Made by a program: the position numbers and the translations under genes. A stretch of DNA of 29,214 bases, taken from contig CAZNRY010000027.1 in assembly GCA_964575675.1 (NCBI GenBank), positions 1 through 29,214 of the forward strand. The letters run 5' to 3'. Shown in pieces: positions 24,641 to 29,214 of this stretch (position 1 is the stretch's first letter; every line of letters starts with the position of its first letter). Below the pieces are notes generated by a model. It made no database searches and was not told the origin of the DNA. It saw only the letters and a program-made list of their open reading frames with translations. The DNA comes from CAZNRY01 sp964575675 (GTDB lineage Bacteria > Eisenbacteria > RBG-16-71-46 > CAIMUX01 > VGJL01).

Positions 24641-25972
24641 ATGAGCCGAACCTTTATCGGAAACGGGATCGTCTACACGGGCCAGGAGGTGCTCTCCCCT
24701 GCGACGATCGCCGTAGAGGGGGAGAAGGTCGTCGAGATCGTCCCCGGCGCCTTGCCCGAGAGCAATCTGCCGAAGGATCAGGACCAATGGATCGACGCGA
24801 CCGGAAGACTCGTGACCCCTGGTCTCGTGAACGCCCACACCCACATCTACTCCGCTCTCGCGCGCGGGATCGCCCTCAAGGATCCGCCCCCGGCGAACTT
24901 CCTGGAGACGCTCGAGCGCCTCTGGTGGAGGCTCGACCGGGCGCTGACCATCGAGGACATCGAACTCTCGGCGCGCCTCCACGGGATCGAATGCCTGAGA
25001 AGCGGCGTCACGACGATCTTCGATCATCATGCCTCCCAGCGGGCGATTCGGGGCTCGCTTCGTGCGATCTCCACCGCCCTCGATGACCTGGGGTTGCGGG
25101 CGTGCCTCTGCTTCGAGGTTTCGGACCGCGACGGTCCGGCTGCCGCCGCAGCAGGGATTGAGGAGAATCGATCGTTCCTGCGGGAATGCGCTGAAACGGA
25201 TGGATCGATGCGGCGGGCGAAGTTCGGGCTCCATGCATCTTTCACATTGTCTGACGAGACGTTGAAGACTAGCGGGCGCGCGGGCGAAGCCGCCGGGACG
25301 GGATTCCACATTCACGTCGCGGAGGGAGCGATCGACCAGCAACTTTCGCGCGAGCGGTACGGGCGCGGCGTGGTCGAGCGGCTGAACGACGTTGGCATTC
25401 TGGGCGAAGGGACGATCGCCGTGCACGGGGTTCATCTTGACGATCGGGAGATCGAGATCCTAGCCGCCTCGGGCGCGTGGCACGCCCACTGTCCTCAGTC
25501 CAACATGAACAATGCGGTCGGCGCGCCCGCATTGAGCCGCTTCGGACGCGCCGGAGTCCGGACGGCGCTGGGCACGGACGGCTTCACGGCGAACATGTTT
25601 CGGGAAGGATTGGCGGCCCATCTGTTGCAGACGCATCTCGCGGGGGAGCCGGGGGCCGGGTACAAAACGGTGCCGGATCTGCTGTTCGGGGCGAATGCGG
25701 CGCTGGCGCGCGAGACCTTCGGGGTCGAGATCGGGTGCTTGGCGGCGGGATCGCAGGCCGATCTGGTTGTCTGGGATTACGTTCCTCCCACCCCCCTCGC
25801 GAAGGAGAACCTTTGGGGGCACGTGCTGTTTGGACTCGTGAACGCCAGGGCGATGGAGGTGATGATCGCGGGGAAGCATCGATTAGCGGGGGGGCTGCTG
25901 GTCGACGGAGACGAGGATGCGATCTTCATGCGCTGTCGCGAGGCGGCGGCGCGTCTCTGGGAGAGATTTTAG
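24641..25972 (+). CDS. ssnA: SsnA-type amidohydrolase / putative aminohydrolase
   Basis: This 443-residue metal-dependent hydrolase of the amidohydrolase superfamily is close to SsnA and the guanine deaminase/TrzA group. Metal-site residues are visible: H66 and H68 in NAHTHIYS, H223 and H225 in FHIHVAEG, H262/H265 in HGVHL and D313 in GTDGF. SsnA genes recur in anaerobic purine and urate degradation clusters. The exact substrate is not settled, and ring opening or deamination of a purine intermediate is a reasonable inference. I start at ATG 24641 (MSRTFIGNGIVYTG). The upstream in-frame extension lacks family likeness. It lies 55 nt after preA and is probably the last gene of that operon. Confidence 0.86.
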   Translation: MSRTFIGNGIVYTGQEVLSPATIAVEGEKVVEIVPGALPESNLPKDQDQWIDATGRLVTPGLVNAHTHIYSALARGIALKDPPPANFLETLERLWWRLDRALTIEDIELSARLHGIECLRSGVTTIFDHHASQRAIRGSLRAISTALDDLGLRACLCFEVSDRDGPAAAAAGIEENRSFLRECAETDGSMRRAKFGLHASFTLSDETLKTSGRAGEAAGTGFHIHVAEGAIDQQLSRERYGRGVVERLNDVGILGEGTIAVHGVHLDDREIEILAASGAWHAHCPQSNMNNAVGAPALSRFGRAGVRTALGTDGFTANMFREGLAAHLLQTHLAGEPGAGYKTVPDLLFGANAALARETFGVEIGCLAAGSQADLVVWDYVPPTPLAKENLWGHVLFGLVNARAMEVMIAGKHRLAGGLLVDGDEDAIFMRCREAAARLWERF

Positions 25973-25992
25973 GCCGCGCCGTTCCGTCAGGC

Positions 25993-26007
25993 AGCACCCT
26001 GGGTGCT
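25993..26007 (+). terminator. Short perfect inverted repeat after ssnA
   Basis: The 15-nt agcaccctgggtgct is a perfect inverted repeat (7 + 1 + 7), beginning 20 nt after the ssnA stop. It may help end the operon transcript. No T-tract follows. Confidence 0.3.
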
Positions 26008-26096
26008 CGACCGGCAGTGGCAAGTCCAGCACCTCTGCTTCGGAAGGGCTGTCCCCGGACGGTCATCTGGCGTATCATGATTAGGCGAAGAACTGT

Positions 26097-26130
26097 GGGT
26101 GGGTCGGGAGTCATCCCCGATCCCCCACCC
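26097..26130 (+). promoter_or_regulatory. Bulged 12-bp hairpin upstream of the secreted-protein gene
   Basis: The arm gggtgggtcggg (26097-26108) pairs with cccga (26116-26120) and cccaccc (26124-26130), leaving a 3-nt bulge (tcc). The location suggests termination of the ssnA transcript or a leader structure. No T-run is present. Confidence 0.4.
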
Positions 26131-26138
26131 GCCCAATG

Positions 26139-26165
26139 TCCTGGGCTAGCCGCTCATTCCCAGGA
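26139..26165 (+). promoter_or_regulatory. Hairpin able to mask the ribosome binding site of the secreted-protein gene
   Basis: Bases 26139-26145 (tcctggg) are exactly complementary to 26159-26165 (cccagga). The second arm includes the first part of the AGGAGGG ribosome binding site for ATG 26174, so folding would hinder initiation. Confidence 0.4.
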
Positions 26166-26173
26166 GGGATTCC

Positions 26174-26992
26174 ATGCGTGCCGCTCTTACCGTGATGATC
26201 TTCCTGATGTTCGCGAGCACAGGTGTCCGCGCAGAAGAGCTTCTCAACGAGACGTTCAGCGATCCGGGCCAGTTTCCGAGCATGTGGAATGTGCTCTCCG
26301 GCACCGTAGCAGTCGAAGACGGCTGGGCGCACGGCCATGCTTCCGGCGAGGATGACCCGATCTTCGTCCTGAGGGATCCGGCCGCCCTCCGATGGACCAA
26401 CATCACAATGGATGTCGACACCCGGTGGACGAGCAACGAGTCCTATTCCTATTGCAGGATCTTCTTCTACCTCCAGTCGACCACAGCATGGCAACCGAAT
26501 CTCTATCCTCCTAACGGGTACATGTTGGACATGAAGGTGCAGCAGCAAAATATCGTCTTGTCGCGGTTCGTTGGCGGCAGCGGCGAGACGCTGAGCCTCC
26601 TCTACTACCCCGTAGCAGCCGGCGTCACCTACCACGTCCAGATTGCAGTCGCGAATGGGGACATTTCTGTGGCCATCAATGGGCAGACCGCCATGCAGGT
26701 CCATGACGACACCTTCCCCAGCGGCACCATCGGCTTCAGCGCGTCCACGGGCGGTGGCTCCTGGACATATGTCGATTCGTACTACGACAACGTCTTCGTG
26801 AGCGGGAGCCTCCTCCCAGGCAGGGGCGCCTGCTGCTTCCAGGCGGGTATTTGCCTTTTGGGGACGGAGGCGGATTGTACGGCGGTCGGGGGAAGCTACA
26901 TGGGAGACGGAACGACCTGCGAGCAGACTCCGTGCCAGCCGACGCCCGTTGAGTGCGCCACGTGGGGGCAAGTCAAGGGAGCGTTCAGATAG
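26174..26992 (+). CDS. Secreted protein with jelly-roll-like domain and Cys-rich C-terminal tail
   Basis: This 272-residue exported protein has a signal peptide (about 1-20, cleavage after VRA). The next ~190 residues look like a concanavalin/DUF1080-type beta-sandwich (NETFSDPG opening, MDVDTRW, IAVANGDISVAINGQ, SYYDNVFVSG), suggesting carbohydrate or glycan binding, though no active site is evident. The C-terminal part is a Cys-rich module (GACCFQAGICLLGTEADC, then GDGTTCEQTPC), followed by a terminal ATWGQVKGAFR. I associate this kind of module and tail with secreted proteins of Eisenbacteria-like and planctomycete genomes, but cannot verify it here. AGGAGGG precedes the ATG. It interrupts the purine-gene group and may be unrelated to it. 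Confidence 0.78.
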   Translation: MRAALTVMIFLMFASTGVRAEELLNETFSDPGQFPSMWNVLSGTVAVEDGWAHGHASGEDDPIFVLRDPAALRWTNITMDVDTRWTSNESYSYCRIFFYLQSTTAWQPNLYPPNGYMLDMKVQQQNIVLSRFVGGSGETLSLLYYPVAAGVTYHVQIAVANGDISVAINGQTAMQVHDDTFPSGTIGFSASTGGGSWTYVDSYYDNVFVSGSLLPGRGACCFQAGICLLGTEADCTAVGGSYMGDGTTCEQTPCQPTPVECATWGQVKGAFR

Positions 26993-27132
26993 CAGGCGCA
27001 ATGGTCCGCGACAAACCCCTCTAGCCGTCGATGATCGGTCCCATGAGCGAGTCCGGACCCCGATGCCTGCGTTTCTGCCGAAGTGCCCCTCCACGCCATG
27101 TGCGCGATGGCCCCAGAGATGCTAATCTCTTG

Positions 27133-27146
27133 AATGCTCATGCATT
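27133..27146. promoter_or_regulatory. AT-richer inverted repeat upstream of ygeW
   Basis: The sequence aatgctcatgcatt (5-bp arms, 4-nt loop) lies about 30 nt before the ygeW start in a locally AT-richer patch. It is a possible operator or part of the promoter region, with no match to a known regulator that I can name. Confidence 0.25.
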
Positions 27147-27176
27147 AGTAGGTCCAGGACCCAGACGGAGAACCCA

Positions 27177-28373
27177 ATGAATCCAACGCAGGTCCGCGAC
27201 CTCATATCGAAACTCGGTGAGATCCACACCGGTCTCCACCAGAAGGACTTCCTTCTCACCTGGAAGCAATCACACGCGGATCTGCGCGCCGTGCTGTTGA
27301 CCGCGGAGTCGCTCGAGGAGATGTACCGTGCAAACATCTCGACGCGCGTCTTCCATGGAGGGCTCGCCGTCTCCAACTTCCGTGATAAATCAACCAGGAC
27401 ACGCTTCTCCTTCGCGAGCGCGGCGAGCCTTCTCGGTCTCACCGCGCAGGATTTCGACGAGAGCAAGTCGCAGATCGCCCACGGCGAGACGGTGCGCGAA
27501 ACGGCGAACATGATCTCCTTCCTCACAGAGGCGATCGGGATCCGCGACGATCTCTTCGTCGGCTACGGCCACGAGTACATGAAAGAGGTTGCCGAGTCGG
27601 TAGAGTCGGGTTTCCGCGATGGGGTTCTGCCGCAGCGCCCGGCGGTCGTGAATCTTCAATGCGATCGGGATCACCCCACGCAATCGCTGGCCGACCTCCT
27701 TCACCTCCAGAAGACCTTCGGCAGTCTCGATGCGCTCAAGGGCAAGAAGATCGCGATGACGTGGGCCTACTCGCCCTCCTACGGGAAACCGCTGTCCGTT
27801 CCGCAAGGGATCATCACGTTGATGACTCGTTTCGGGATGGACGTCGTTCTCGCCCATCCCCAGGGGTACGATCTGCAGCCCGAAACCCTCGGCGTCGCCC
27901 AGCGCCACGCGGACGAGTCGGGAGGCTCCTTCCGCAAGGTCCACAGCATGGCCGAGGCCTTCGAGGGTGCCGACATCGTCTACCCGAAGAGCTGGGCGCC
28001 CTTCGTCCAGATGGAGAAGCGGACCACGCTGCTCAAGTCGGGCAAGGGGGGCGAGGTCGAGGCGATCGAGAAGGATGGCCTCGCCTTGAACGCGCAGTTC
28101 AAAGATTGGGAGTGCACGGAGACGCTGATGGCGCTCACCAAGGGCGGCAAAGGCCTCTACATGCACTGCCTCCCCGCGGACATCACGGACGTGAGCTGCA
28201 AGGAGGGGGAGGTCGCTTCAAGTGTCTTCGATCGGTACCGCAACGCGACCTACCGCGAGGCCGAGCACAAGCTCTATGTGATTGCAGCGATGATCCTGCT
28301 GACGAGATTCGAGAACCCGGCGCGGGTGCTGGGCGATCTGGTAGCGAAGGCGCAGCCGCGGCGGGTGGGGTAG
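27177..28373 (+). CDS. ygeW: Knotted carbamoyltransferase YgeW
   Basis: This 398-residue protein is strikingly similar along its length to E. coli YgeW as I remember it. Shared landmarks include STRTR (72-76, carbamoyl phosphate binding), SQIAHGETVRETANMISF, CDRDHPTQ (HPTQ at 166-169), TWAYSPSYGKPLSVPQGI and HCLPAD (330-335). YgeW belongs to the trefoil-knotted aspartate/ornithine transcarbamylase superfamily. Its natural substrate has been debated, with a ureido or diaminopropionate-derived compound of purine catabolism favoured. It likely runs in the phosphorolytic direction, yielding carbamoyl phosphate for ATP synthesis. GGAG about 8-10 nt upstream supports ATG 27177. No carbamate kinase gene is in the window. 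Confidence 0.95.
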   Translation: MNPTQVRDLISKLGEIHTGLHQKDFLLTWKQSHADLRAVLLTAESLEEMYRANISTRVFHGGLAVSNFRDKSTRTRFSFASAASLLGLTAQDFDESKSQIAHGETVRETANMISFLTEAIGIRDDLFVGYGHEYMKEVAESVESGFRDGVLPQRPAVVNLQCDRDHPTQSLADLLHLQKTFGSLDALKGKKIAMTWAYSPSYGKPLSVPQGIITLMTRFGMDVVLAHPQGYDLQPETLGVAQRHADESGGSFRKVHSMAEAFEGADIVYPKSWAPFVQMEKRTTLLKSGKGGEVEAIEKDGLALNAQFKDWECTETLMALTKGGKGLYMHCLPADITDVSCKEGEVASSVFDRYRNATYREAEHKLYVIAAMILLTRFENPARVLGDLVAKAQPRRVG

Positions 28374-28382
28374 GCGCGGGAC

Positions 28383-28553
28383 GGGCGAGGCAGTCGGGCG
28401 GATAGCTCCGAAGGAGTTGCTCGCCGCGCGGAGCCAGACGCCTGGCTCCCGGGCGGTGACCGCGCGAAGCGAGCCACAGGCGCGAGCCAGGACGATCCGT
28501 CTTGCCCAAGCGAGCGCTGGTCCGGAGGAGCCATCCGCCCGACCGCCTCGCCC
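28383..28553. repeat. Structured intergenic element with 27-nt imperfect inverted arms
   Basis: Bases 28383-28409 and 28527-28553 are reverse complements at 25 of 27 positions. Both mismatches are A/C on the plus strand and would be G-U pairs in minus-strand RNA. The 117-nt interior holds a perfect 8-bp hairpin (28430-28449), a gcggtgaccgc palindrome and a twice-used gcgagcca. It fills almost the whole gap between the convergent ygeW and carbamoyltransferase genes. It could be a strong minus-strand terminator or a REPIN/MITE-like mobile repeat. Confidence 0.7.
28430..28449. repeat. Perfect 8-bp hairpin inside the structured element
   Basis: The arm ggagccag (28430-28437) pairs with ctggctcc (28442-28449) around the loop acgc. 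It forms an internal stem of the larger inverted-repeat element. Confidence 0.6.
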
Positions 28554-28570
28554 CCTCAGCGCGCTAGCCG

Positions 28571-29214
28571 CTACTCCATCTTCCCGAGGACCAATGCCAG
28601 AAGCGCCATCCGCATCACGACGCCGTTGAATGCCTCGACCCACATGCGGGCGTGCCGCGTGGCGTCCACATCGAGGGGCAGCTCGTCCATTCGTGGAAGC
28701 GAGTGGAGGATGATCGAATCGGGTTTCGCCTTCTCGCGCAGGAGATCGCGGGTGACCTTGTACTTCGCTGGGGTCAGCCCCTTCTTTGCGGCCTCCGGGT
28801 CGACGCGGGACTTCGTGTAGTCGGCCTGAACCACCGGCTCCATGTAGATCACGTCTGCCTCGGCGATGCACTCGCGGACGGACTTGAACTCGTTGAAGCG
28901 GGTGTTCTTCTCGTTCAACTCGGCCTTCCACTCGGCCGTGGGCGACATGTCGGGCGGGTAAACGAGATCGAGCTCGAGGTCGAACTGAGACGCCGCGTAG
29001 CCGAGGGAGTGCATCGTTCTCATCCTCATGTCGCCGACGGCGAGGATCCGGAGCCCGTCAATGCGGCCCAGCTCCTTCCAGATCGTGTAGAGGTCGGTCA
29101 GAACCTGCGTGGGATGCTCGCCCCAGCCGTCGCCGCAGTTGATGACCGGGACGGAGGAGAACTTGGCGGCCTCGGCGGGCGCGCCTTGCTGGAAGTGGCG
29201 CATCGCGATGACAT
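28571..29214 (-). CDS. Aspartate-carbamoyltransferase-like protein, C-terminal part (5' truncated by window)
   Basis: The frame is open to the window edge and gives about 214 residues. The start codon lies beyond base 29214, so the ATG at 29203 is internal (the segment VIAMRHFQQG matches the PyrB core). HPTQVLTDLYTI, a GDMRMRTMHSL nucleotide-like loop and LHSLPRMDELPLDVD place it with aspartate carbamoyltransferases. The C terminus FNGVVMRMALLALVLG matches PyrB. The amino-acid-binding 230s loop is different: PyrB has a TRVQKER-like motif, while here the corresponding stretch reads EPVVQADYTKSR. It could be PyrB of pyrimidine synthesis, or a paralogue using another amino acid beside ygeW. It is convergent with ygeW. 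Confidence 0.85.
   Translation of the reverse strand, partial: VIAMRHFQQGAPAEAAKFSSVPVINCGDGWGEHPTQVLTDLYTIWKELGRIDGLRILAVGDMRMRTMHSLGYAASQFDLELDLVYPPDMSPTAEWKAELNEKNTRFNEFKSVRECIAEADVIYMEPVVQADYTKSRVDPEAAKKGLTPAKYKVTRDLLREKAKPDSIILHSLPRMDELPLDVDATRHARMWVEAFNGVVMRMALLALVLGKME

Noticed and set aside
28417..28629. Small plus-strand open frame between the carbamoyltransferase genes
   Set aside because: It lies across the inverted-repeat element and runs into the 3' end of the minus-strand gene. The composition is random, and no ribosome binding site was found.

Overview
The window is about 29.2 kb of GC-rich, densely packed bacterial chromosome. No rRNA, tRNA, CRISPR array, phage or transposase gene was seen. 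It opens inside gyrB and closes inside a minus-strand carbamoyltransferase gene. The host looks like an uncultured, high-GC, Gram-negative-type bacterium. I lean towards a Candidatus Eisenbacteria / FCB-group relative, because of an N-terminal piece of tricorn protease, a DUF5658 protein, and a secreted protein with a Cys-rich tail ending in a Trp-Gly...Phe-Arg motif. That placement is an inference.

Layout. (1) 1-6764: housekeeping block of gyrB (3' end), gyrA, rex and an unusual ileS. GyrA has Thr82-Val83 where E. coli has Asp82-Ser83. IleS has degenerate HIGH and KMSKS signatures. (2) 6761-8918: TPM-domain protein, nucleotidyltransferase-fold protein and LemA protein, chained to ileS by overlaps. 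(3) 8985-9455 (minus): DUF5658 membrane protein. (4) 9487-12355: a cobalamin/siderophore-type ABC importer in the order ATPase, binding protein, permease, followed by a TPR protein whose TTG start lies inside the permease gene, and an orphan D12-class DNA adenine methylase. (5) 14672-16989 (minus): SppA signal peptide peptidase preceded by a truncated tricorn relic. (6) 17236-18045: unrecognised multi-pass membrane protein.

(7) 18125-25972: the most interesting part, a purine/nitrogen catabolic operon. It holds the three xanthine-dehydrogenase-type subunits (Mo, FAD, 2Fe-2S), a PreT-like flavoprotein and a PreA-like FMN/Fe-S protein, all joined by four successive ATGA overlaps, then an SsnA-type amidohydrolase. 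After a secreted protein (26174-26992) comes a clear YgeW-type carbamoyltransferase (27177-28373). Facing it is the C-terminal part of an aspartate-carbamoyltransferase-like protein with a divergent amino-acid-binding loop.

Working model (inference): the molybdenum hydroxylase and the PreTA-like pair interconvert or reduce purine-derived heterocycles, SsnA deaminates or opens a ring, and the carbamoyltransferases recover carbamoyl groups from ureido intermediates. This resembles the xdh/ssnA/ygeW functions of E. coli and urate-degrading anaerobes, but in a compact arrangement. The PreA-like protein has lost one canonical cluster-ligand Cys, and the neighbouring ATCase-like protein lacks the usual aspartate-binding motif, so their substrates may not be the textbook ones. 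Between the two carbamoyltransferase genes lies a structured element with 27-nt near-perfect inverted arms.
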